From: Pseudomonas marginalis
GTDB lineage: Bacteria; Pseudomonadota; Gammaproteobacteria; Pseudomonadales; Pseudomonadaceae
Assembly (NCBI RefSeq): GCF_008692035.1
Contig: NZ_VTFG01000001.1
Coordinates: forward strand, 620,001-684,000
DNA: 64,000 nucleotides
Reading direction: 5' to 3'
The notes under the pieces were generated by a model. It was not told the origin of the DNA and ran no database searches. It saw only the letters and a program-made list of their open reading frames with translations. Position 1 is the stretch's first letter; the number at the start of each line of letters is the position of its first letter. This document shows positions 27,562 to 35,722 of this stretch, in pieces. The position numbers and the translations under genes were made by a program.

Positions 27562-30276
27562 ATGAGCGCCGTAAAAAACACGCCACTGCAAAAGAAAACC
27601 GGCACCGCCAGCGACACCAAACTGTCGATGCGTGCCGCCCGCGAAGCCCACAACGGCCTGTCGGCCACCCTGGCCAACGTACGCGCCACCCAGGATGGCC
27701 TGACCGAACTGGACGCCACTGCCCGCCTGCACCGGGAAGGCCACAACGAAGTGGCTCATGACAAGCCGCCTCACGCCATCGTGCAATTCCTGCAGGCCCT
27801 GAACAACCCGTTCATCTACGTGTTGCTGACCCTGGGCGGCATCAGCTTTTTCACCGACTGCTGGCTGCCGATGCAGGACGGCGAGGAAGCCGACCCCACC
27901 AAGGTCGTCATTATCATGACCATGGTCCTGCTCAGCAGCCTGCTGCGCTTCTGGCAGGAGCACCGTTCGGCCAAGTCCGCCGAAGCCTTGAAAGCCATGG
28001 TTCGCACCACTGCCACGGTGCTGCGCCGTGAGCAAGTGGGCAGCCAGCCCACCCTGCGCGAAGTGCCGATGCGCGAGTTGGTGGCCGGCGATATCGTGCA
28101 GTTGTCGGCTGGTGACATGATCCCTGCCGACATCCGCCTGATCGAGTCCCGCGACCTGTTTATCAGCCAGGCGGTGCTCACCGGCGAAGCCTTGCCGGTG
28201 GAGAAGTACGACACCCTCGGCGACGTCACGCAAAAATCCGCCGGGCCGGTAGCCGCCGACCAGGGCAACCTGCTGGACCTGCCGAACATCTGCTTCATGG
28301 GCACCAATGTGGTCAGCGGCCGCGCCAAAGCCGTGGTGGTGGCGACCGGGCCGCGCACCTACTTTGGCTCCCTGGCCAAGGCGATTGTCGGCTCCCGGGT
28401 ACAGACCGCATTCGATCGCGGGGTGAACAGCGTCAGCTGGCTGCTGATCCGCTTCATGCTGGTGATGGTACCGATCGTGTTCTTCCTCAACGGCTTCTCC
28501 AAGGGCGACTGGGGCGATGCATTTTTGTTCGCCCTGGCGGTCGCCGTGGGCCTGACCCCGGAAATGCTGCCGATGATCGTCAGCGCCAACCTGGCCAAGG
28601 GCGCCACGGCGATGGCCAAGCGCAAAGTAGTGGTCAAGCGCCTCAACGCGATCCAGAACTTCGGCTCGATGGACGTGCTGTGCACTGACAAGACCGGCAC
28701 CCTGACCCAGGACAAGATCATCCTCGAGCATCACGTCAACGCCTTCGGCCAGCGCGATGATGCGGTGCTGTCCCTGGCCTGGCTCAACAGCTACCACCAG
28801 AGCGGCATGAAAAACCTGATGGACCAGGCCGTGGTGCAGTTCTCGGAGCAGAACCCCAGGTTCCAGGTGCCGTTTGCCTACAGCAAGGTCGATGAATTGC
28901 CGTTCGACTTTGTACGCCGTCGCCTGTCCATCGTGGTCAAGGACGCTGCCCACGACCACCTGCTGGTGTGCAAAGGCGCCGTCGAGGAGATGCTGGACAT
29001 TGCCACCCACGTGATGGAGGCCGGCAGTGCAGTGCCTCTGGATGAGCGCCGCCGCGAGGAATTGCTGGCGATCGCCAATGACTACAACGAAGACGGCTTC
29101 CGCGTGCTGGTGGTGGCCACGCGCAACATTCCCAAGGCCCTGGCCCGCCAGCAGTACACCACCGCCGATGAGCGCAACCTGGTGATCCAGGGCTTCCTGA
29201 CCTTCCTCGATCCGCCCAAGGAAACCGCCGGCGCGGCGATTGCAGCCCTGCAGCAGATCGGCGTGGCGGTCAAAGTCCTTACCGGCGACAACGCCGTGGT
29301 CACCAGCAAGATCTGCCGCCAGGTCGGCCTCGAGCCAGGCCGGCCGCTGCTGGGGGTGGAGATCGAGCTTATGGACGACGCCACCCTGGCGCGCCATGTG
29401 GAGGAGCGCACGGTATTTGCCAAGCTCACGCCGCTGCAGAAATCCCGGGTGCTCAAGGCCTTGCAAGCCAACGGCCACACCGTCGGCTTCCTCGGCGACG
29501 GCATCAACGATGCACCGGCATTGCGGGATGCCGACGTGGGTATCTCGGTGGACAGCGGCACGGACATCGCCAAGGAATCGGCCGACATCATCCTGCTCGA
29601 AAAGAGCCTGATGGTGCTGGAAGAAGGCGTGCTCAAAGGCCGCGAAACCTTCGGCAATATCATGAAGTACCTGAACATGACCGCCAGCTCCAACTTCGGC
29701 AACGTGTTTTCGGTGCTGGTGGCCAGTGCATTCATCCCGTTCCTGCCGATGCTGTCGATCCATCTGCTGCTGCAGAACCTGATGTACGACATCTCCCAGT
29801 TGGCCCTGCCGTGGGACAAGATGGACAAGGAGTACCTGGCCAAACCACGCAAGTGGGACGCCAGGAACATCGGCCGCTTCATGATCTGGATCGGGCCGAC
29901 CTCGTCGATCTTCGACATCACCACCTTTGCCCTGATGTGGTACGTGTTCGCCGCCAACAGCGTGGAAATGCAGACCCTGTTCCAGTCCGGCTGGTTTATC
30001 GAGGGCCTGCTTTCGCAAACCCTGGTGGTGCATATGCTGCGCACCCGCAAGATTCCGTTCTTCCAGAGCACGGCCGCATGGCCGGTATTGATGATGACCG
30101 GAGTGGTGATTGCGCTGGGCATCTACGTACCGTTCTCGCCCCTGGGCGCCCTGGTAGGCCTGCAACCGCTGCCGCTGGCGTACTTCCCGTGGCTGGTCGG
30201 CACGCTGCTCAGCTATTGCTGCGTGGCCCAACTGATGAAAACCCTCTACATCCGCCGCTTCAAGCAGTGGTACTGA
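27562..30276 (+). CDS. mgtA: Magnesium-translocating P-type ATPase
   Basis: 904-aa P-type ATPase of the MgtA/MgtB type, importing Mg2+ across the inner membrane. Visible are the actuator motif TGEALPVEK, the phosphorylation site CTDKTGTLT (Asp at about residue 376), the nucleotide domain KGAVEEML, the hinge LGDGINDAPALRDADVG, and about ten membrane segments, including the NPFIYVLLT pair. The N-terminal ~60 residues are cytosolic. The start MSAVKNTPLQKKT is behind AGGAG at 8 nt; the frame extends upstream to 27526 but lacks a ribosome site there. Expression is probably controlled by the long leader. Confidence 0.95.
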   Translation: MSAVKNTPLQKKTGTASDTKLSMRAAREAHNGLSATLANVRATQDGLTELDATARLHREGHNEVAHDKPPHAIVQFLQALNNPFIYVLLTLGGISFFTDCWLPMQDGEEADPTKVVIIMTMVLLSSLLRFWQEHRSAKSAEALKAMVRTTATVLRREQVGSQPTLREVPMRELVAGDIVQLSAGDMIPADIRLIESRDLFISQAVLTGEALPVEKYDTLGDVTQKSAGPVAADQGNLLDLPNICFMGTNVVSGRAKAVVVATGPRTYFGSLAKAIVGSRVQTAFDRGVNSVSWLLIRFMLVMVPIVFFLNGFSKGDWGDAFLFALAVAVGLTPEMLPMIVSANLAKGATAMAKRKVVVKRLNAIQNFGSMDVLCTDKTGTLTQDKIILEHHVNAFGQRDDAVLSLAWLNSYHQSGMKNLMDQAVVQFSEQNPRFQVPFAYSKVDELPFDFVRRRLSIVVKDAAHDHLLVCKGAVEEMLDIATHVMEAGSAVPLDERRREELLAIANDYNEDGFRVLVVATRNIPKALARQQYTTADERNLVIQGFLTFLDPPKETAGAAIAALQQIGVAVKVLTGDNAVVTSKICRQVGLEPGRPLLGVEIELMDDATLARHVEERTVFAKLTPLQKSRVLKALQANGHTVGFLGDGINDAPALRDADVGISVDSGTDIAKESADIILLEKSLMVLEEGVLKGRETFGNIMKYLNMTASSNFGNVFSVLVASAFIPFLPMLSIHLLLQNLMYDISQLALPWDKMDKEYLAKPRKWDARNIGRFMIWIGPTSSIFDITTFALMWYVFAANSVEMQTLFQSGWFIEGLLSQTLVVHMLRTRKIPFFQSTAAWPVLMMTGVVIALGIYVPFSPLGALVGLQPLPLAYFPWLVGTLLSYCCVAQLMKTLYIRRFKQWY

Positions 30277-30293
30277 GTTCCCCCGCCGTTTAA

Positions 30294-30321
30294 ACGGTGG
30301 CGGTCGCCCGGCCGCCACCGT
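30294..30321. repeat. Strong hairpin between mgtA and the next gene
   Basis: Perfect 10-bp stem ACGGTGGCGG / CCGCCACCGT with an 8-nt loop, 18 bp after the mgtA stop and 20 bp before the next start. No T-run, so it may be an mRNA stabiliser or processing site inside an operon rather than a terminator. Confidence 0.6.
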
Positions 30322-30341
30322 GCATTACAAGGAATAGGATC

Positions 30342-30689
30342 ATGCGCGTCTTGATCTGTGCCGGTCGTCATTACGCCGACTGCAAAAAGTCCCGCCAAGT
30401 GCTGGACGCTTACCACCGCCTGCGCCCGGTGCAGGTGCTGATTCACGGCGGCAACCAGTTCCTCGGCAGCGCCATCGAGGACTGGGCGCGGGAACTCGGC
30501 ATCGACGTGGTGCGCTACCCGCCCAACTGGCAACGCCACGGCAAGCAGGCGGAGCGCCAGCGCAACCATTTCATGCTGACCGACAGCCGCGCGGATGTGG
30601 TCATCGCGCTGCCAGGTGGTGACGACACGTCGGAGCTGGTCTGCCAGGCCAGGGCCAGCGGCATTTCGGTGCTGAGCGTAGAGAACTGA
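30342..30689 (+). CDS. SLOG-fold DUF2493 protein (YspA-like)
   Basis: 115-aa Rossmann-like protein. MRVLICAGRHYADC, LIHGGNQFLGSAIEDWAREL and VVIALPGGDDTSELV mark the cpYpsA-related SLOG domain, a nucleotide-binding fold. The GG-x-x-x-S/D and PGG(D)xxT motifs are intact. The biological role is unknown. The ATG at 30342 is behind AAGGAA. It is 65 bp after mgtA on the same strand and may be read from the same promoter. Confidence 0.82.
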   Translation: MRVLICAGRHYADCKKSRQVLDAYHRLRPVQVLIHGGNQFLGSAIEDWARELGIDVVRYPPNWQRHGKQAERQRNHFMLTDSRADVVIALPGGDDTSELVCQARASGISVLSVEN

Positions 30690-30708
30690 TATTCAAGCGA
30701 GGTGCATC

Positions 30709-31530
30709 ATGCACAACAAACACACCCCGAAGCGCCCGGACGGGTTTGCCAAATACCGTGCGCGGCACTATCGCGGCGCGCGCCAGACCCTGCTGCTGTT
30801 GCCGCCGGCAAAACAGCGAGCGCTGCGGCGCAACCTGCTGTTTATCGGTATCACCCTGGGTTCGATCCTGTTAATCGCCCTGGTGTCCAAGGCCCATGCC
30901 GCCGGTGGCGCCTATGTGGTCGATGACGGCGCAATCAACGCACCGGGTGCCTGCAATCTCGACGCCTGGTACAGCGCCGACCGGCACGCCGGCAACACGC
31001 ACACGGCAACGCTGTCTCCCGCGTGCACATTCAGCGCACTGCCTTCGGTGCAGTGGGGCGCGGCGCTGTCACGGGCCGACAGCGCAGGCCGGGGCGAGAC
31101 CCAGGTGAGTCCGCAACTCAAGGCGCAGGTGCTGTCACGGCAAGACCTGGGGCTGGAAATGGCGATCTCCGCCGGGGCGCATCTTGCCCTTGATCGACGA
31201 CACGGGTTCGACGGCGCCGACTTCACCCTCCCCTTGACCTGGCAACCGCTGGCACCCCTGCGCTTGAACCTGAATACCGGCTGGGCCCATGCCTACAACG
31301 ACGGCGAGCCAACCCAGCGCCTGACCTGGGGCACCGGCGTCGAGTATCAACTGATGGATGTCCTTACGCTGATCGCTGAACGTTACGGCCAGGAAGGCGG
31401 TGACCAGGCCTGGCAAGCAGGGCCGCGCCTGCACCTCGGGGAATTTGTCGACGTCGACCTGGTGCTCGGGCGCGACCTGGGCGGTGAACGCAATCAATGG
31501 CTGACCACCGGTGCGACGCTCAGGTTTTAG
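30709..31530 (+). CDS. Envelope protein, hypothetical beta-barrel-like
   Basis: 273-aa protein. The N-terminus is basic (MHNKHTPKRPDGFAKYRARH) and followed by a hydrophobic segment ending in LVSKAHAAGG, which works as a late signal peptide or N-terminal anchor. The rest alternates polar and hydrophobic residues with W/Y girdles (WAHAYNDGEPTQRLTWGTG) and ends in a terminal Phe (TTGATLRF), as outer-membrane beta-barrels do. Two cysteines (PGACNL, SPACTF) may pair. No family was recognised. Start 20 bp after the SLOG gene. Confidence 0.65.
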   Translation: MHNKHTPKRPDGFAKYRARHYRGARQTLLLLPPAKQRALRRNLLFIGITLGSILLIALVSKAHAAGGAYVVDDGAINAPGACNLDAWYSADRHAGNTHTATLSPACTFSALPSVQWGAALSRADSAGRGETQVSPQLKAQVLSRQDLGLEMAISAGAHLALDRRHGFDGADFTLPLTWQPLAPLRLNLNTGWAHAYNDGEPTQRLTWGTGVEYQLMDVLTLIAERYGQEGGDQAWQAGPRLHLGEFVDVDLVLGRDLGGERNQWLTTGATLRF

Positions 31531-31624
31531 GCCTGGCCTGCTGCTCCCGGTGCAGTTGCCGTGGCGGGTCGTCCAGGTAATTGCCTTATGATGGCGGCAC
31601 CATTGCCAACGAGGGGTAAAGCAC

Positions 31625-32152
31625 GTGGACCGTATCGAACAAATGACGCTGCTGGCGACCTACAACCAGTGGATGAACCACAAGGTCTATGACGCGGCTG
31701 CCAGGCTTACGGACGATGAGTTGCGCGTGGACCGCCAAGCGTTTTTCGGTTCGGTCTTCGGCACGCTCAACCATCTCACGTTGGGCGACACCGTCTGGCT
31801 CAAACGCTTTGCCCTGCACCCCGCCGGCTACGCGGCGCTGGCGCCGCTGAACAGCTTCGCCGCGCCGTCGGACCTCAAGCAACTGGCGTTCACCGACTTG
31901 GATGAACTCGCCGCCCGGCGGCGTTGGCTGGACCAATTGATCATCGATTGGGTACACACCCTGCGCGAACCCGACCTCGACCATCGCCTGCACTACCACA
32001 ACATGCGCGGCGCGGCGGCCAGCAAGCCGTTCGGCGCCCTGCTGGTGCATTTTTTCAATCACCAGACCCACCATCGAGGCCAGGCCACCACGCTGCTGAC
32101 CCAGGCCGGGCAGGACGTGGGCGATACGGACCTGCTCGCCTTGATTGACTGA
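31625..32152 (+). CDS. DinB family metal-binding four-helix protein
   Basis: 175-aa DinB/YfiT-like protein. The metal-ligand histidines appear in GTLNHLTLGD and HFFNHQTHHRGQATT, the family pattern. The GTG at 31625 has GAGGGG upstream, and no ATG fits the N-terminus (MDRIEQMTLLATYNQW). DinB-fold proteins include thiol-dependent transferases and damage-induced proteins of unknown activity. The stop lies 2 bp from the stop of the convergent GFA-family gene. Confidence 0.88.
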   Translation: MDRIEQMTLLATYNQWMNHKVYDAAARLTDDELRVDRQAFFGSVFGTLNHLTLGDTVWLKRFALHPAGYAALAPLNSFAAPSDLKQLAFTDLDELAARRRWLDQLIIDWVHTLREPDLDHRLHYHNMRGAAASKPFGALLVHFFNHQTHHRGQATTLLTQAGQDVGDTDLLALID

Positions 32153-32154
32153 AC

Positions 32155-32613
32155 TCAGCGAGCGCTGAATTCGGCATAGGCCTGCAGCAACCGTGCAAAG
32201 TCCTCGGGTTGCGGCAACCGCTCGAAGCTTTCGACTGCCGGCGTGGTAGCCCAGGCCAGTTTTTCGCGGGTCCAGGTTTCCATAAAGGGCACGTACTCCG
32301 CGGCATTATCCAACAACGTCGCACGCACGTTGACGAACTCATCGATGCCATGGGGGCGGGTAAACAGCCAGCTCATGCAGTGCGGGCAGCAATAGTGACG
32401 ATCGACCCCGTGCAGGCCGCCGACCACCGGGCAGCCCTGGGTCACCGTGAACGCGCTGGCGGGAACCAGTGCACTGAGGGAGAACGCACTGGCGGTCATC
32501 TTCTGGCAGCCGGTGCAGTGGCACGCCATGGTAATCACCGGCGCCTGGCTCACGCTGAAGCGCACCCGGTTACAACGGCAACTGCCTTCCAGGGGCAGGG
32601 TTTCGACGCTCAT
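32155..32613 (-). CDS. GFA family (glutathione-dependent formaldehyde-activating-like) protein
   Basis: 152-aa zinc protein of the GFA/CENP-V fold. Zinc ligands are visible as [19 protein letters not shown] and CCPHCMSW. The name comes from one founding member; most paralogues have no proven activity. The ATG at 32613 is preceded by AAGGAG at 6 nt. An upstream in-frame ATG at 32688 would add unrelated sequence. Confidence 0.87.
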   Translation of the reverse strand: MSVETLPLEGSCRCNRVRFSVSQAPVITMACHCTGCQKMTASAFSLSALVPASAFTVTQGCPVVGGLHGVDRHYCCPHCMSWLFTRPHGIDEFVNVRATLLDNAAEYVPFMETWTREKLAWATTPAVESFERLPQPEDFARLLQAYAEFSAR

Positions 32614-32809
32614 CACACACTCCTTTTCATGATCAGTGGCGTGGCAGGGTAGCGCCGAGGCGGGGGTGTTGAACAGGTCCGGGGGCAAAACCGAACGCCA
32701 CTGCGCCCATGGGGTCCTAACTTCAGGTGCCGGGATTTTTCAGCCCCGCCCTCCCCGCGTGCATTGTGGGTTTACCGATGTGCGTACCCAATAAGAAGGA
32801 GACGCTTAC

Positions 32810-33091
32810 ATGGTCATTCACTTCAAGGTTGCCGGGCATCTGGCCTGCGGCCATCACGGCAATAACCTGCCCTCCAGCACCGAGCTGAATCGGGTCAAGT
32901 GCCGCACCTGCCGCAACACCGATGCCTACAAGGAAGCGCGCCGCAACCAGCGCAACGCCGCACGCCGCGCTTCACGCCAGGCCAAGACACACACCAGCAC
33001 CGACTGGCGCAGTGCCTGGACGCAGCGCCTGACCGACCTGCCAGGGCGACAACGCCTGCCCCGCGGCTTCGGCGCACAGCCTTTCGTATAA
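32810..33091 (+). CDS. Small basic zinc-ribbon-like protein (93 aa)
   Basis: Very basic 93-aa protein. The N-terminal third carries possible metal ligands (GHLACGHHGN and VKCRTCRNTD, a Cys-His / CxxC pattern), and the rest is Arg/Ala-rich helix (YKEARRNQRNAARRASRQAK), suggesting nucleic acid binding. The ATG at 32810 is behind AAGGAG. It is monocistronic with its own terminator. No named family is recognised. Confidence 0.72.
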   Translation: MVIHFKVAGHLACGHHGNNLPSSTELNRVKCRTCRNTDAYKEARRNQRNAARRASRQAKTHTSTDWRSAWTQRLTDLPGRQRLPRGFGAQPFV

Positions 33092-33102
33092 GCCAGAAAC
33101 GC

Positions 33103-33136
33103 AGAAGCCCCGGACAAACCGGGGCTTCGTTTTCAA
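33103..33136 (+). terminator. Intrinsic terminator
   Basis: GAAGCCCCGG / CCGGGGCTTC stem, 4-6 nt loop, then GTTTTC. It lies after the 93-aa basic protein gene and abuts the end of the convergent 63-aa gene. Confidence 0.8.
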
Positions 33137-33328
33137 TCAATCATCATTGGACATCGGCCTGTTGCGTGCCTGGTAACCCGGCAACGTGGCGGCATACGCC
33201 AGTGCCTGTTCACGGGAATTGAAGGACGCCAGCCGATCCTGGGGCGTACACACCCGCCATGGCCCGAAATTGACCTGCACGATGTCGTATCCATTCAGGT
33301 GCAGCTTCTTCAGCAGTGGAGCGCTCAT
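33137..33328 (-). CDS. Small conserved hypothetical protein (63 aa)
   Basis: 63-aa protein (MSAPLLKKLHLNGYDIVQVN...) with a predicted beta-beta-alpha arrangement and the segment SREQALAYAATLPGY, as in small proteins that read like DUF2188-type domains; I am not sure of the family. The ATG at 33328 is 5 nt after GAGGTG, and the in-frame GTG upstream overlaps that site. No signal peptide. Confidence 0.68.
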   Translation of the reverse strand: MSAPLLKKLHLNGYDIVQVNFGPWRVCTPQDRLASFNSREQALAYAATLPGYQARNRPMSNDD

Positions 33329-33422
33329 AGTCACCTCGCTTTCCTGAGATTTCCCAGCGTTGCACGCCCTACCTTACACCCGCATCCAGGCTCATGACTG
33401 ACCGCATGTCGCGGCGGCCAGG

Positions 33423-33887
33423 CTACTTGACCTTGCTGCTCAAGGTATCCAGGCTGCGCTTGAGATCATCCAGGCTGCGCTTCAAACCGTCGATGTCGTT
33501 TTTCTGCCGTTCGATCGTGCTGTTCTGATCCTCGACCGTGCGCTTGAGGCTCGCCAACTGGCTGTCACTGGAACTGGCGCTCGAACCGTCCCTGCGCTTG
33601 AACTCATCGAACGCGCGGTCCTGCCCCTCCAGCTTGCCTTTCAGGCCTTGTACCTCACTCTCGGTACGTTTCTGCGCAGCCTGCAGCTGTTCAATATCCC
33701 CCACCGAAATGCTCGACGCCTTCAACACATACTGGTTGCCCGCCTCCAGCGAAGCCCCCGTCAACCGGTCACCGCCTGACGCGCTGAAATCCCCCCACTT
33801 CACCGCACTCCCAGCCTGTGCCGTACCGGCCAACAATCCCACGACACCTGCAATAACCATCCAATAGCGCCTGTGAACACTGAGCAT
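33423..33887 (-). CDS. Periplasmic coiled-coil protein, hypothetical
   Basis: 154-aa precursor with a signal peptide (MLSVHRRYWMVIAGVVGLLA, cleavage after GTAQAG, about residue 25-27). After a short beta segment (VKWGDFSASGG) the mature protein is a long coiled coil (residues ~60-154, LKRTVEDQNSTIERQKND) ending DTLSSKVK. A structural or scaffold role in the periplasm is possible. AAGGAA lies 9 nt before the ATG at 33887. It sits just outside the tRNA-Leu island. Confidence 0.72.
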   Translation of the reverse strand: MLSVHRRYWMVIAGVVGLLAGTAQAGSAVKWGDFSASGGDRLTGASLEAGNQYVLKASSISVGDIEQLQAAQKRTESEVQGLKGKLEGQDRAFDEFKRRDGSSASSSDSQLASLKRTVEDQNSTIERQKNDIDGLKRSLDDLKRSLDTLSSKVK

Positions 33888-34111
33888 CAACTGATTCCTT
33901 TCCAGACGGCCGGGATGGCATATCGCTATGACTGTCATTTATGCCGCTTGTTCCCGTGCAGTAGGAATCCTCTGGTTCGCCTGTTAAAGCCGATGTAGAT
34001 CACTGATCTGCCAAGCTTTTTCATACGCCGTCCATGCAAGAAAGCGGCAGCCCGACCTTGCGTCGAAGCGCCTGGATCTATATATTCCCAACCCTGCAAC
34101 AACGCGCTACC

Positions 34112-34198
34112 GCCCGAATGGCGAAACTGGTAGACGCATGGGACTTAAAATCCCCCGCTCGTAAGGGCGTCCCGGTTCGATTCCGGGTTCGGGCACCA
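34112..34198 (+). tRNA. tRNA-Leu (anticodon UAA)
   Basis: 87-nt class II tRNA including encoded CCA. Acceptor arm GCCCGAA / TTCGGGC, anticodon loop CTTAAAA giving UAA, variable arm CCCGCTCGTAAGGGCGT, T-arm CCCGG-TTCGATT-CCGGG. Its 3' 20 nt are repeated at 53634, which makes it the attachment site of the island that follows. Confidence 0.97.
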
Positions 34199-34200
34199 TC
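34179..34200 (+). repeat. attL-like repeat (3' end of tRNA-Leu)
   Basis: 22 bases from GATTCCGGG to the C after ACCAT, identical to 53634-53655. The repeat covers the T-arm 3' half, the acceptor arm and CCA, the usual target of P4-type integrases. Confidence 0.85.
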
Positions 34201-34241
34201 TCTAGTTCCACTGACAGCCAGTAAAGTCCATGGAACCCTTT

Positions 34242-34267
34242 AAAACCCGCCACTTGGCGGGTTTTTT
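34242..34267 (+). terminator. Terminator after tRNA-Leu
   Basis: AAAACCCGCC / GGCGGGTTTT stem with ACTT loop and six T, 44 bp after the tRNA. Confidence 0.9.
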
Positions 34268-34360
34268 CGTTTATGGCGTTCCGTTGGTTTCCAAGTGATT
34301 CCGGCATTTTTAAGGGGAAGATCTGGGGTACAGGTCAGTTCGATAATAGGTAGTACCCTT

Positions 34361-34500
34361 ATGTCGCACACTACAACTCTTCTACCTGACGCAGCTTTTC
34401 GAACAGCCAAACCGCGAGACCGCGCTTATAACCTTTTTGATGGAGAAGGTCTCTCTCTTAGTGCAAGCCAACGGTGGAAAAGCTTGCAAGTTATCTAAAG
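34361..34500 (+). pseudogene. Integrase remnant (DUF4102-type N-terminus), frameshifted
   Basis: From the ATG at 34361 the frame reads LLPDAAFRTAKPRDRAYNLF, then DGEGLSL, the DUF4102 pattern (LTD..v..akP..k.y.l.DG.GL.L.v.). Around 34455 the match moves to another frame (SLLVQANGGKACKLS), so a base has been lost. No downstream catalytic domain is found. Its place next to the tRNA 3' end is where the integrase of such an island is expected. Confidence 0.7.
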
Positions 34501-35058
34501 AATCCGGGACGATTCCGTTTGCCAGATACGGGTTGCTCAACAGCATACGAAGGCGCACTGAATACCAGCCACTGCCATCCTGGAGTCCGTCGGAGATCGC
34601 CATCCGCGATCGCTCGCACATTCGGTGCGAATGGGGCCAAAAAAGCTTTATCGACCTGAAAACACCGCCCTAGAGCCCTGTCAAAATGTTCTTCGGCGAC
34701 CCTGAGAGCCTTTAACGCCAGGTTACGCCGACGTTCAGACAAATAGTGTTGCAGGGCACGTTTCTCGATGTTGGTGCGCTTCCGACGTTACACGATCGCT
34801 ACGGTATTTCTACCCATGCTGTGCGCGTGCAGATCAAGGGTTGATCATAGGATTTAAAACTGCAGGGGCTGAATCATCCCCCTTGAACACCGACAGTCTG
34901 TTTTGGGGTAAGCGTTATGCCTGAAAAGGCTGTTCCGAACAAAAAATTTCCGAGAAGAACTAGAGGAGAACGGGTCAGATTTGGGCAACTGATGGAATGA
35001 CGTGCACGTTGGAACCACTTAAGCTGCTGGCTGCCATGCATTCTTCCAGAGGCTAACA
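34501..35058. other. Decayed stretch without a convincing gene
   Basis: About 560 bp of mixed composition. A minus-strand frame 34491-34742 (MSERRRNLALKAL...) and a 27-codon plus-strand frame at 34917 (MPEKAVPNKKFPRRTRGERV) are open but match nothing I know. Probably debris of mobile DNA. Confidence 0.45.
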
Positions 35059-35694
35059 ATGTCATTTGATCTGCACCACTTACTGCTGGTATTCACAGCC
35101 TACATTGTGGGAGCTGCCAGCCCTGGCCCCAGCAACATGCGAATCATGGGCGTTGCCATGCACCAAGGCAGAAAACCTGCGCTGATGCTTGCAGCCGGAG
35201 TCATCAGTGGTTCTTTTTTTTGGGGATCAATGGCCGCCACAGGCGTCTCGGCCATTCTGCTTCAATTCGCAGAGGCACTCTTCGTACTCAAGATCGTCGG
35301 CGGAGCATACTTGTTGTTCCTAGCCCTGAAAGCGGGACGTTCTGCCCTGACACCTGACGAGAAAATTGAGAAAGCGCTGGCCGCAGCACCGCCTATCTCG
35401 GGTTTTGGCCTCTATCGGCGGGGCTTGCTTATGCACCTGACCAACCCAAAGGCTTTACTGGGTTGGATCGCCACGATGACGCTCGGTCTGGGACCACAAG
35501 CGACACCTGAAACAGTTATGATCATCCTGGCTGGCTGTGCCGTGTTGAGCATTTCTATTTTCTGCGGTTATGCGATCGTTTTCTCTACGGCGCCGATGAT
35601 TCGGGGTTATCGCAGGGCGCGTCGATGGATTGAAGGCACCCTTGCGTTGGTCTTTGGCGCCGCAGGTTTTAAGCTTCTACTCTCCCGCACCTGA
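35059..35694 (+). CDS. LysE/RhtB family exporter (island cargo)
   Basis: 211-aa membrane protein, about six hydrophobic segments. LysE landmarks are AASPGPSNMRIMGVAMHQGR, AGVISGSFFWG and LMHLTNPKALLGWIATM. The substrate is not fixed by sequence. In rhizobia a LysE-family exporter protects against canavanine, and its place in this island makes export of canavanine or a related basic amino acid a fair inference. It is the only metabolic gene of the island's left part on the plus strand. GAGG lies 10 nt before the ATG. Confidence 0.88.
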   Translation: MSFDLHHLLLVFTAYIVGAASPGPSNMRIMGVAMHQGRKPALMLAAGVISGSFFWGSMAATGVSAILLQFAEALFVLKIVGGAYLLFLALKAGRSALTPDEKIEKALAAAPPISGFGLYRRGLLMHLTNPKALLGWIATMTLGLGPQATPETVMIILAGCAVLSISIFCGYAIVFSTAPMIRGYRRARRWIEGTLALVFGAAGFKLLLSRT

Positions 35695-35722
35695 TTTAAC
35701 GCTTCCCTCTGTGGGGGATGGC

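Noticed and set aside
27442..30318. 958-codon minus-strand frame opposite mgtA
   Set aside because: Antisense shadow; mgtA has all P-type ATPase motifs.
34491..34742. 83-codon minus-strand frame MSERRRNLALKAL...
   Set aside because: Lies in island debris overlapping the integrase remnant, with no family match; kept only as a remark in the region entry.
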